Below, piece by piece: positions 1-6,297 of a DNA stretch of 8,458 nt. Source of the DNA: Clostridia bacterium (GTDB taxonomy: Bacteria > Bacillota > Clostridia > Christensenellales > Borkfalkiaceae); contig JAGCLN010000189.1 in the NCBI GenBank assembly GCA_017646945.1, forward strand, positions 1 to 8,458, written 5' to 3'. The position numbers were made by a program, and so were the translations under genes. A model generated the notes under the pieces. It did not search any database. It had not been told where the DNA came from and saw nothing but the letters and a program-made list of their open reading frames with translations. Position 1 is the stretch's first letter; each line of letters begins with the position of its first letter.

Positions 1-1
1 C

Positions 2-1972
2 GTTCCCGGTGGTTCTAACGGTGATGGCGGTACGTCTAACGTCGTAGAAATTAGCATACCCAAAGGTTGGGGCGGTGGCGCAGGTAACGATTATCTTATT
101 CGCCTTGCGGAATATTTCAACGAAAGTTCTGAATGGGGCGCTCAAAAGATAGGTAAATACGATGGTGCTAAGGTTAAACTTAGTGAACAAGATATTCCTA
201 CTACCCCTGCTAACATACCCACTCACGGTGGTGATATTTTCAATTTTGATAGCCGTATCGGTAACATTTTACAAGCGCAAAATTATCTCGTTGATATAAC
301 TGACGCGGTAACTGCGAAGCTTCCCGGTGAAGACAAGTCGATTGCCGAAAAGATTCCCGATAACGTTCGCGCTACTTATACCAACTTTGAAGGTAATAGG
401 TATTTTGGTAGTGCATCTTCAGGTTTTTATAGTGGATACACTATTGATACTGAAATGTGGGAAAGAGACGGTTTATATATCGCAAACGCTATTTTGAATA
501 GCGATCCCGATTACGAAAGCAAAGTTTCTGAATATGAAGACTTTATGTCGAGTGAAGGTTTCGGAGCTAAAAAGTACGTAAACGAAAAATTTGGCCTTAC
601 TATGTGGTTCTCAGATTATGACGGCGACGGTAACGGCGTATATTCTATCCCCGGTGCAAAAGCCGTTCAAAACGGTAACAACTACGGTATCTCTAAAGAA
701 GATTTCGGCGCGCAAGGCGGTCTTTGCGTAGGCCCTGACGGTGAAGCGGGTACTATGGACGACGGTTTCCCTTCTTCTATTATTGAATTCCTTACCCTTT
801 GTGATTACATTAAGTCTGACCAGTTTGAAAGTATGGCGAACTATTACGCGCCTATTGCTGTTTCTGGTCAATATAAAAACGACCACGCTAACTCTTTCCT
901 TGACGGCGCGTACGCATCTCTCGCAGGCGAACAATACCAAAACTCAGTTTTAGAGTTCAACTCAAAAGGTAAAAAGGTTAGAGTAGTAACAGGTTTTAGT
1001 AACGAGCCTTTATATCCTGGTATCGACTATATTAAAAAGCCTATTATCGCAGAAGTTCCCATCACACCCGAAACCGGTTATTATACCACTATGATGGAAG
1101 ATAAGTTCTATGCCGAAGCCGCTCTTGAAATTATGAACAAAGAAAAGTATTTCGGCTACGCTCACGATAACTACGTTTCTCACACCGAAACTCACAAAAA
1201 CTTCCTTTTCGGCGGTTATGACGATAAGTCGCACAGAGATTCTTGCGCTTTCCTTTTTGAAGGTTCGTACTGGTCAATGGAATCGGATAGAGTAGGCGTT
1301 GAATCTTACGCTCAACTCGTTCAAATTGACGATAAGGCGGTAAACAGAAGAACTGAAATTGCGGCAATGCCCGTTAACATTAACGAACCTGTTACCGAAG
1401 GTAACGGCGATAAAAACACTTTAGTTTCAACCGTTCCTGGCTTTACGGCAATCAACAAAAAAGTTGAATCTGATCCCGATAAACTTGCATACTGCAAACT
1501 CTGGGTTCAATTTATGCAAATCGAACCCGTTCTTGCATATAAATATTGGGCAACTCACTTTAACCCGATAACCTTGGCAAGTTATGATGACGTTGTGGGA
1601 AATCCCGAATATCAACAAGTTCTTGCAGACCTTGGTCTTAACGAAAAGTATTACAACGAATATCACTTCGATAGATACCGCAAACTCACTTCCGATGATT
1701 GTTCAAGAAAGTGCTACGGCGTTGGTAACATCAATATTTCAATCAATTTTAGAACTCAATTCTTATATTACAGAAAGCACGAATATTCAGGCACTTTCGT
1801 AGTAGGTGGAACAAGGCAAGCATACGATAGTATCGTAAGATACGGCGTTGTTAAAACGTTTGAAGACCAAATGTACAATAAGGCTACTTGGAGTAGTATG
1901 TACGGTAACGCCTATAACGACGTTGCTGAAGCGGATAAGTCTTACGGCGGTGTTGCATACGTTAACGGCTAA
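2..1972 (+). CDS. Putative extracellular solute-binding lipoprotein, copy 1 (5'-truncated by window edge)
   Basis: The reading frame is open from base 2 to a TAA at 1970-1972, giving 656 visible residues; an internal Met at base 455 is not the start, because homology to the downstream paralogue runs unbroken upstream of it. The visible protein begins inside a Gly/Asn/Asp-rich tether (VPGGSNGDGG) and continues with the same mature domain as the gene at 2195-4282, so the missing piece is probably a signal peptide and lipobox of about 40 residues. Features shared with the paralogue are a DYDGDGNG acidic loop, a GPDGEAGTMDDG loop, many Trp/Tyr residues and a C-terminal PGFTAINKKVESDP segment, which together look like a family 1-type solute-binding protein of an ABC importer. 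That function is inferred from overall resemblance; the ligand is unknown. The gene ends with tandem stops (TAATAA) and an intrinsic terminator. No transporter genes lie beside it. Confidence 0.85.
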   Translation, partial: VPGGSNGDGGTSNVVEISIPKGWGGGAGNDYLIRLAEYFNESSEWGAQKIGKYDGAKVKLSEQDIPTTPANIPTHGGDIFNFDSRIGNILQAQNYLVDITDAVTAKLPGEDKSIAEKIPDNVRATYTNFEGNRYFGSASSGFYSGYTIDTEMWERDGLYIANAILNSDPDYESKVSEYEDFMSSEGFGAKKYVNEKFGLTMWFSDYDGDGNGVYSIPGAKAVQNGNNYGISKEDFGAQGGLCVGPDGEAGTMDDGFPSSIIEFLTLCDYIKSDQFESMANYYAPIAVSGQYKNDHANSFLDGAYASLAGEQYQNSVLEFNSKGKKVRVVTGFSNEPLYPGIDYIKKPIIAEVPITPETGYYTTMMEDKFYAEAALEIMNKEKYFGYAHDNYVSHTETHKNFLFGGYDDKSHRDSCAFLFEGSYWSMESDRVGVESYAQLVQIDDKAVNRRTEIAAMPVNINEPVTEGNGDKNTLVSTVPGFTAINKKVESDPDKLAYCKLWVQFMQIEPVLAYKYWATHFNPITLASYDDVVGNPEYQQVLADLGLNEKYYNEYHFDRYRKLTSDDCSRKCYGVGNINISINFRTQFLYYRKHEYSGTFVVGGTRQAYDSIVRYGVVKTFEDQMYNKATWSSMYGNAYNDVAEADKSYGGVAYVNG

Positions 1973-1982
1973 TAATTCAAAC

Positions 1983-2010
1983 AAAAAAAGGGCGATTTCG
2001 CCCTTTTTTT
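1983..2010 (+). terminator. Intrinsic terminator after lipoprotein copy 1
   Basis: GGGCG (1990-1994) pairs with CGCCC (1999-2003) around an ATTT loop. It is preceded by seven A and followed by seven T, so the stem can extend by A-U pairs and the T run gives a canonical release tract. It starts 10 nt after the stop codon. The A/T symmetry means it could also work on the minus strand, but no minus-strand gene is seen here. Confidence 0.93.
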
Positions 2011-2048
2011 ATTGCTATTAAGAAAAGTTTTATATCAAAAACCATTTT

Positions 2049-2085
2049 TTCTCAATATTCTCAAAATATTAGTAATTATTCTCAA
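2049..2085 (+). repeat. Three TTCTCAA direct repeats in the AT-rich upstream region of copy 2
   Basis: TTCTCAA occurs at 2049-2055, 2058-2064 and 2079-2085, with start-to-start distances of 9 and 21 nt. The second copy lies inside an inverted repeat AATATT-CTCAA-AATATT (2054-2070). The group lies upstream of the candidate -35 at 2111, where an activator or repressor site could be. The 2011-2194 gap contains no other coding signal. The DNA is very AT-rich, so chance is a real alternative. Confidence 0.35.
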
Positions 2086-2095
2086 ATTGTTAGAT

Positions 2096-2112
2096 AATCA
2101 TAAAAGATGATT
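2096..2112. repeat. Inverted repeat overlapping the candidate -35 of copy 2
   Basis: AATCAT (2096-2101) and ATGATT (2107-2112) are reverse complements separated by AAAAG. The right arm overlaps the first two bases of the TTGACT -35 hexamer, a typical operator position. It could equally be a weak chance hairpin. No regulator gene is present in the window. Confidence 0.35.
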
Positions 2113-2139
2113 GACTGCAAAATAATTATACTCAATAAT
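2111..2139 (+). promoter_or_regulatory. Candidate sigma-A promoter of lipoprotein copy 2
   Basis: TTGACT (2111-2116; five of six matches to TTGACA), a 17-nt spacer, then AATAAT (2134-2139; five of six matches to TATAAT). Transcription would start near 2146 and leave a leader of about 50 nt before the ATG at 2195. With the terminator at 1983-2010 upstream, this suggests that copy 2 has its own transcription start and is not merely read through from copy 1. Confidence 0.6.
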
Positions 2140-2194
2140 AAATGTGATGAGCGCGTAAAACTTAGTTGCGTAAATCGAGTATTAGGAGGAAATT

Positions 2195-4282
2195 ATGAAA
2201 AAATTCTCTAAACTTATATCTTTTATACTTACCCTTGCGGTAGCACTTTCATTAGTTGCCTGCGGTGGCGGTGGCGACGGTGACGTTCCGGGTGGTGGAA
2301 ACGGCGGTGGCTCTGATATCCCCGGCGGTGGAAACGGCGGTGATGGTGGCAATATCGTTGAAATAGCAATTCCCAAAGGCTGGGGCGGTGGCGCAGGTAA
2401 CGATTACCTTATTAGGCTTGCAGACTACTTTAACTCTAATTCCGAATGGGGCGCTCAAAAGATAGGTAAATACGACGGTGCTAAGATTAAACTCTTAGAA
2501 CAAGATATTCCTACCACGCCTGCAAACATTACCACTCACGGTGGTGACGTTATAATATTTGATAACCGTATCGGCAATATTTTACAAGTTCAACCGTACG
2601 TAGTAGATATTACTGACGCTATTACTTCTAAAATCCCTGGTGAAGACGTTTCTATCGAAGATAAACTCTCTGAAGATTTACGCCCTGTATTTACAAACCT
2701 TGAAGGCACTAGATATTTTGGTTCGCCCGATACCGCATTGTTCTGTGGTTACACCATTGATACTGAAATGTGGGAAAGAGACGGTTTATATATCGCAAAC
2801 GCTATTTTAAATAGCGACCCTGACTACGCTTCTAAGGTTGCCGAATATGAAGACTTTATGGAAAGCGAAGGTTTTGGCGCTAAAAAGTACGTTAGCGTTA
2901 AGTACGGCGTTACTTTATGGTTCTCTGATTACGATGGCGACGGTAGTGGCGTATACGCTATCCCCGGCGCAAAAGCAGTTAGAAACGGTAATAACTACGG
3001 CATTCCCAAGGAAGATTTCGGCGCGCAAGGCGGTCTTTGCGTAGGTCCTGACGGTGAAGCGGGTACTATGGACGACGGTTTCCCGTCTTCCGTTATTGAA
3101 CTTCTCGGTTTATGCGATTACATTAAGTCCGATGAATTTGAATGCGCTGCAAACTACTACGCGCCTTTTGCTCTTTCAGGCGAATTTAGAGATGCTAACG
3201 TAAACTCTTTCCTTGATGGTTTATACGCATCACTCGCAGGTGAACAATATCAAAACTGCGTATTAAACTTCAACTCTAAGGGTAAAAAGGTTAGAGTGGT
3301 TACAGGCTACACTAGCGAAAACTTATATCCTGGTATCGACTATATCAAAAAGCCTATCGTTCAAGAAGTAGTTATCACGCCCGAAACCGGTTATTACACT
3401 ACTATGATGGAAGATAAATACTACACCGAAGCGGCTCTTATGATTATGTATAACGAAAAGTATTTCGGTTACGCTCACGAAAACTACGTTTCTCACACCG
3501 AAACTGAAAAGAACTTCTTATTCGGTGGTTACGACGATAAGTCGCACAGAGATTCTTGCGCCTTCCTTATCGAAGGTTCTTACTGGTCGATGGAAGCGGA
3601 TAGAGTAGGCGTTGAATCGTACGCACAACTCGTTCAAGCAGACGATAGCGCGGTTAATAGAAGAACTGAAATTATTTCTATGCCCGTTAATATTAACGAA
3701 CCTGTTACCGAAGGTAACGGCGATAAAAACACCTTGACTGCAAGTACCCCTGGTTTCCTTGCAATCAACAAGAGAGTTGAATCTGACCCCGATAAACTTG
3801 CATACTGCAAACTCTGGATTCAATTCACTCAAACCGAGCCCGTTCTTGCATATCAATACTGGGCAACTCACTTTACCCCCGTTGCTCTTGCTGATTACGA
3901 CGAAGTAATTGCAACCCCTAAATACGAGCAAATTCTTGCAGACCTTGGTCTTAACGAAAACTACTACAATCAATATCACTTTGATAGACTTCGTAAACTT
4001 ACTGCTGACGAATATTCAAGAAAGGTTTACGGTGTAGGCGATATCACTTTAACTATCAATTTTAGAACCAACTCTCAATTTTATAGAAGGCTTCACTATT
4101 CAGGTCCTTTCAACGTAGGTGGTACTAAGAACGCATATCAACGCCTTAGAGAAGTAGGTCTTGTAAAGACGTTTGAAGACCAAATGTATAGCAAGGCTAC
4201 TTGGGGCGCTATGTACGGTTCGGGTTACAATAACGTTAACGAAGCCGATAAGACTTACGGTGGTATTGAATATAACAACTAA
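2195..4282 (+). CDS. Putative extracellular solute-binding lipoprotein, copy 2 (complete)
   Basis: This encodes a 695-residue protein. The ATG follows a perfect AGGAGG (2184-2189) by 5 nt. Residues 1-22 form a lipoprotein signal peptide (K2, K3, K6, then a hydrophobic stretch) ending in LVAC, so Cys23 should be lipidated and anchor the protein to the outer face of the membrane. Residues 24-53 are a Gly-rich tether. The rest resembles an ABC-importer solute-binding protein: GYTIDTEMWERDGLY (hinge-like), an acidic loop DYDGDGSG at 245-252, GPDGEAGTMDDG at 284-295, EGSYWSME, and PGFLAINKRVESDP followed by KLWIQF. At about 700 residues it is longer than the usual 400-550 of such proteins. The ligand is unknown; carbohydrate or oligosaccharide is a guess from the aromatic content. 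It has no adjacent permease or ATPase, so it may share a transporter encoded elsewhere or act as a surface binding protein. Family assignment is moderate; the CDS itself is certain. Confidence 0.92.
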   Translation: MKKFSKLISFILTLAVALSLVACGGGGDGDVPGGGNGGGSDIPGGGNGGDGGNIVEIAIPKGWGGGAGNDYLIRLADYFNSNSEWGAQKIGKYDGAKIKLLEQDIPTTPANITTHGGDVIIFDNRIGNILQVQPYVVDITDAITSKIPGEDVSIEDKLSEDLRPVFTNLEGTRYFGSPDTALFCGYTIDTEMWERDGLYIANAILNSDPDYASKVAEYEDFMESEGFGAKKYVSVKYGVTLWFSDYDGDGSGVYAIPGAKAVRNGNNYGIPKEDFGAQGGLCVGPDGEAGTMDDGFPSSVIELLGLCDYIKSDEFECAANYYAPFALSGEFRDANVNSFLDGLYASLAGEQYQNCVLNFNSKGKKVRVVTGYTSENLYPGIDYIKKPIVQEVVITPETGYYTTMMEDKYYTEAALMIMYNEKYFGYAHENYVSHTETEKNFLFGGYDDKSHRDSCAFLIEGSYWSMEADRVGVESYAQLVQADDSAVNRRTEIISMPVNINEPVTEGNGDKNTLTASTPGFLAINKRVESDPDKLAYCKLWIQFTQTEPVLAYQYWATHFTPVALADYDEVIATPKYEQILADLGLNENYYNQYHFDRLRKLTADEYSRKVYGVGDITLTINFRTNSQFYRRLHYSGPFNVGGTKNAYQRLREVGLVKTFEDQMYSKATWGAMYGSGYNNVNEADKTYGGIEYNN
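2285..2350 (+). repeat. Two 33-bp repeats encoding the glycine-rich tether
   Basis: Residues 31-41 (VPGGGNGGGSD) and 42-52 (IPGGGNGGDGG) are two copies of an 11-residue unit just after lipobox Cys23. The visible start of copy 1 (bases 2-31) carries a matching VPGGSNGDGG unit. Such flexible, low-complexity linkers usually hold the folded domain away from the membrane. Unit number is likely variable between paralogues and strains. Confidence 0.7.
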
Positions 4283-4310
4283 TTATTTTGAAGTATTTGT
4301 TAAAAAACGC

Positions 4311-4339
4311 TTGCAAAATAAAAGTATATGTGTTAACAT
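4311..4339 (+). promoter_or_regulatory. Weak candidate promoter for the rimP-nusA-infB operon
   Basis: TTGCAA (4311-4316; four of six matches), a 17-nt spacer, and TAACAT (4334-4339; four of six) preceded by TGT, which fits an extended -10 element (TGn). A start near 4346 would give a leader of about 70 nt containing the hairpin at 4367-4394. An inverted repeat TATATG-TGTTAA-CATATA (4325-4342) covers the -10. TATAAA at 4339-4344 is a better -10 hexamer but has no suitable -35. The 4283-4415 gap holds nothing else recognisable. Confidence 0.4.
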
Positions 4340-4366
4340 ATAAATGAACTTAAGATGTTACTTGAC

Positions 4367-4405
4367 TTTGAGAGTGCCGAAAGGCGCTCTCAAATTGTTT
4401 TATAT
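4367..4405 (+). terminator. Leader hairpin with GAAA tetraloop upstream of rimP: likely attenuator/terminator
   Basis: TTTGAGAGTGCC (4367-4378) pairs with GGCGCTCTCAAA (4383-4394): 12 base pairs including one U-G wobble, capped by GAAA, a GNRA tetraloop closed by C-G. A U-rich but interrupted run, TTGTTTTATAT (4395-4405), follows, and the rimP ribosome binding site begins one base later. The hairpin can serve as an intrinsic terminator for read-through from the lipoprotein gene, or as an attenuator within the operon leader. In Bacillus subtilis the nusA operon is known to be autoregulated by NusA-dependent attenuation in its leader; equivalence here is inference from position and the weak U-tract. 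Confidence 0.7.
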
Positions 4406-4410
4406 AAGGA
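4406..4410 (+). promoter_or_regulatory. Ribosome binding site that fixes the rimP start
   Basis: AAGGA lies 5 nt before the ATG at 4416. This selects 4416 over an in-frame ATG at 4344, which would place the leader hairpin inside the coding region and has no ribosome binding site. The site directly abuts the U-run of the hairpin. Confidence 0.75.
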
Positions 4411-4415
4411 TTTTT

Positions 4416-4874
4416 ATGAATTTTAAATCGGTTGAAGAAATAACTTCATTTTTAACGCCGTACGCAGATTCGCTCGGTATTGAAATCGTTGAGATTGAAA
4501 CTAAAATCAATCCCCCCACGCTCACTATTTACGGTGATACGGAATCGGGGATTGACCTTGATACGCTTGAAAAGTTTCACAACCTTATCAACCTTCCGCT
4601 CGACGATTTTGACGTGTATGGTGGGAATTACACTTTGAACGTTTCAAGCCCAGGGCTTGACAGGGCGTTCAAGACGGCGCGCGACTATGAGCGCAATATC
4701 GGTAAGGATATTGAAATTAAGTTTTACGCGCCTTTAAAAAAGGGTGTAAAGATAATTGAAGCAACGCTTTTAGGATATAACGGTGAAGAAGTTACCGTTT
4801 TATATAACGAAAAGGAAGAGATTTTTGCTCTTTCTAAAATAGCGAAAATAAACAAAGCTATTAAATTTGATTAA
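4416..4874 (+). CDS. rimP: Ribosome maturation factor RimP
   Basis: RimP binds the 30S subunit during assembly and helps its late maturation in the cytoplasm. The protein is 152 residues, the usual family length of about 150. The N-terminal domain (about 1-80) holds LGIEIVEIE and the hallmark YTLNVSSPGLDRAF, followed by DYERNIGK. The C-terminal SH3-like barrel (about 85-152) includes the GKDIEIKFY strand and ends in the ALSKIAKINKA segment. The start at 4416 follows AAGGA. The gene opens the operon; nusA starts 36 nt after its stop. Identification rests on the SSPGLDR signature and the operon position, and is secure. The acidic mid-region is slightly shorter than in many homologues. Confidence 0.95.
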   Translation: MNFKSVEEITSFLTPYADSLGIEIVEIETKINPPTLTIYGDTESGIDLDTLEKFHNLINLPLDDFDVYGGNYTLNVSSPGLDRAFKTARDYERNIGKDIEIKFYAPLKKGVKIIEATLLGYNGEEVTVLYNEKEEIFALSKIAKINKAIKFD

Positions 4875-4876
4875 AA

Positions 4877-4900
4877 ATGGCAAGCCAAGGCTTGCATTAA
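4877..4900 (+). other. Seven-residue mini-ORF with hairpin between rimP and nusA
   Basis: Two bases after the rimP stop, an ATG opens a frame reading MASQGLH, with a TAA (4898-4900) that overlaps the AAGGAG (4899-4904) of nusA. The same bases form an inverted repeat GCAAGCC-AA-GGCTTGC (4880-4895). No T-run follows, so it is not a terminator. The mini-ORF has no ribosome binding site of its own; reinitiation after rimP would be needed. Both could tune nusA translation or be incidental. Confidence 0.3.
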
Positions 4901-4910
4901 GGAGAAAATT

Positions 4911-6011
4911 ATGGTAAACAAAGATTTTTTTGCCGCGCTTGAAGAACTTTGCGCGAGCAAGGGCATTGAAAGGGATTCTTTTATAGAAACTTTACAGTCG
5001 GCGCTCACTTCTGCATACAAAAGATATGCAAAGGGCGATGCGAGTGACGTTGTGGTTAAGCTTAACGATGAAAAGTGCTCTATTAGATTTTTTGCAATCA
5101 AGCAAATTGTAGATATCGTTGAAGACCCCGATAAACAAATCACGCTCGAAGAAGCAAAGGAATTCAAAAAGTCCTACAAGCTCGGCGATACTTTTGAAAA
5201 GGAATTCACACCCAAGGATTTTGGTAGAATTGCCGCTCAAACCGCTAAGCAAGTAGTTATGCAAAAAATTAGAGAAGCGGAAAGAAACAACACTATTTCC
5301 GAATTTGAAGATAAGGAAAACGAAATTCAATCTGCTATCGTTAGAAAGATTGAAAACGGCAACGTTTACGTTGAACTTTCAGGCGGTCAACTTGAAGGTT
5401 TAATGCTTCCCCAAGACCAAGTTCCCGGGGAATCATACAACGTTAACGATAAAATTAGCGTTTACGTTAAGAGAATTCGCCAAATTGGCAAAAATACTCA
5501 AATACTCGTTTCTCGTACCGCAAACGGTCTTGTTAAAAGATTTTTTGAAAACGAAGTGCCTGAAATTAAGCAAGGCATCGTAGTAATCAAGTCGGTATCG
5601 CGTGAAGCAGGTCAAAGAACCAAGATTGCTATTCACAGTATCGACCCGCAAATCGATGCGGTTGGCGCTTGCGTTGGTAACAAGGGTATGCGCGTTAACG
5701 CCGTTATCGAACAACTTGGCGGTGAAAAGATTGATATTATTCCTTGGAGTGAAGACCCGCTCGAATTTATCGCAAAAGCGCTTGCGCCTGCAAAGGTTCT
5801 TAGCGTTACCGCTATTGACGAAAAGTCTGCAAGGGTAATCGTTCCCGATGATAAACTTTCACTTGCTATCGGTAGAGATGGTCAAAACGCTCGCTTAGCG
5901 GCAAGACTTACCGGTTGGAAGATTGACGTTAAGAGTGAAACTAAGGCAAACGAAGAACTTATGCAAGTTGAAAAACTTTTAGCGGACGCTGATATTTCTA
6001 TTGAAGAATAA
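4911..6011 (+). CDS. nusA: Transcription termination/antitermination factor NusA
   Basis: NusA binds RNA polymerase and nascent RNA and modulates pausing, termination and antitermination. The 366-residue protein has the standard Bacillota domain order. The RNA-polymerase-binding N-terminal domain (about 1-130) includes FTPKDFGRIAAQTAKQVV. The S1 domain covers about 136-200. KH1 (about 205-283) has GACVGNKGMR at 252-261 and then GGEKIDIIPW. KH2 (about 285-350) has AIGRDGQNARLAARLTGWKI from 319. There is no C-terminal acidic repeat domain, as expected outside proteobacteria. The ATG follows AAGGAG (4899-4904) by 6 nt. It is second in the operon and may control its own transcription through the hairpin ahead of rimP. 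All core motifs are intact. Confidence 0.97.
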   Translation: MVNKDFFAALEELCASKGIERDSFIETLQSALTSAYKRYAKGDASDVVVKLNDEKCSIRFFAIKQIVDIVEDPDKQITLEEAKEFKKSYKLGDTFEKEFTPKDFGRIAAQTAKQVVMQKIREAERNNTISEFEDKENEIQSAIVRKIENGNVYVELSGGQLEGLMLPQDQVPGESYNVNDKISVYVKRIRQIGKNTQILVSRTANGLVKRFFENEVPEIKQGIVVIKSVSREAGQRTKIAIHSIDPQIDAVGACVGNKGMRVNAVIEQLGGEKIDIIPWSEDPLEFIAKALAPAKVLSVTAIDEKSARVIVPDDKLSLAIGRDGQNARLAARLTGWKIDVKSETKANEELMQVEKLLADADISIEE

Positions 6012-6027
6012 TCAAAGGTGAAATAAA

Positions 6028-6297
6028 ATGGCGGAAAAGAAAGTTCCTATGCGCACCTGCATCGCTTGTAGGGCGGAAAAGCCTAAGAAAGAACTCATAA
6101 GGATAGTGAAGAACAAGGAAGGCGAGTTTTCGGTTGATAAAACGGGTAAACTCAACGGCCGTGGCGCATATCTTTGTGATAATCCGGCTTGCGCGCAAAA
6201 AATAATAAAGAAAAAAATGTTGAAGTCTGCGTTCGGCGTTGACGTGCCGGACGAAGTTTACTTAAAACTTACGGAGGAATTCTTTGGAAAAGAGTAA
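6028..6297 (+). CDS. ylxR: YlxR/RnpM family RNA-binding protein (DUF448)
   Basis: This is an 89-residue protein with the family signature RTCIACRAEKPKKELIRIVK at residues 9-28 and GRGAYLC at 44-50. Four cysteines (C11, C14, C50, C55) are arranged as CxxC and Cx4C, which could bind metal in this lineage. In Bacillus subtilis the homologue binds RNase P RNA and lowers RNase P activity in vitro, hence the name RnpM; it has also been described as a nucleoid-associated regulator. Whether this protein does either is inferred. The ATG follows AAAGGTGA (6014-6021) and lies 16 nt after the nusA stop. The 3' end overlaps ylxQ by 14 nt, suggesting coupled translation. Confidence 0.93.
   Translation: MAEKKVPMRTCIACRAEKPKKELIRIVKNKEGEFSVDKTGKLNGRGAYLCDNPACAQKIIKKKMLKSAFGVDVPDEVYLKLTEEFFGKE
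6273..6277 (+). promoter_or_regulatory. Ribosome binding site that supports the TTG start of ylxQ
   Basis: GGAGG inside the end of ylxR, 6 nt before TTG at 6284. No ATG or GTG precedes the conserved core of YlxQ in this frame, so this site decides the TTG start. Confidence 0.8.

Noticed and set aside
2111..2132. TTGACT paired with TATACT at 2127-2132 as the promoter of copy 2
   Set aside because: The spacer would be only 10 nt. The AATAAT at 2134-2139 gives the normal 17 nt with the same -35.
2182..2376. Proline-rich minus-strand frame (repeated PPFPPPG)
   Set aside because: It is the antisense of the glycine-codon tether of copy 2; Gly codons read as Pro on the other strand. It has no ribosome binding site.
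3518..3979. 153-residue open frame on the minus strand inside lipoprotein copy 2
   Set aside because: It lies wholly antisense to a well-supported gene, has no recognisable motif, and a similar shorter antisense frame occurs at the matching place in copy 1, as expected from shared codon bias.
4362..4367. TTGACT as a -35 element just before rimP
   Set aside because: No -10-like hexamer lies 16-18 nt downstream; that stretch is the GC-rich arm of the hairpin. The TATATA further on is about 33 nt away.
4344..4415. N-terminal extension of RimP from an ATG at 4344
   Set aside because: It would translate through the leader hairpin, has no ribosome binding site, overlaps the candidate promoter region, and makes the protein longer than the family norm. 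ATG 4416 has AAGGA at 5 nt.
4880..4895. Inverted repeat between rimP and nusA as a terminator
   Set aside because: No T-run follows and it sits inside a tightly spaced operon directly before a ribosome binding site.
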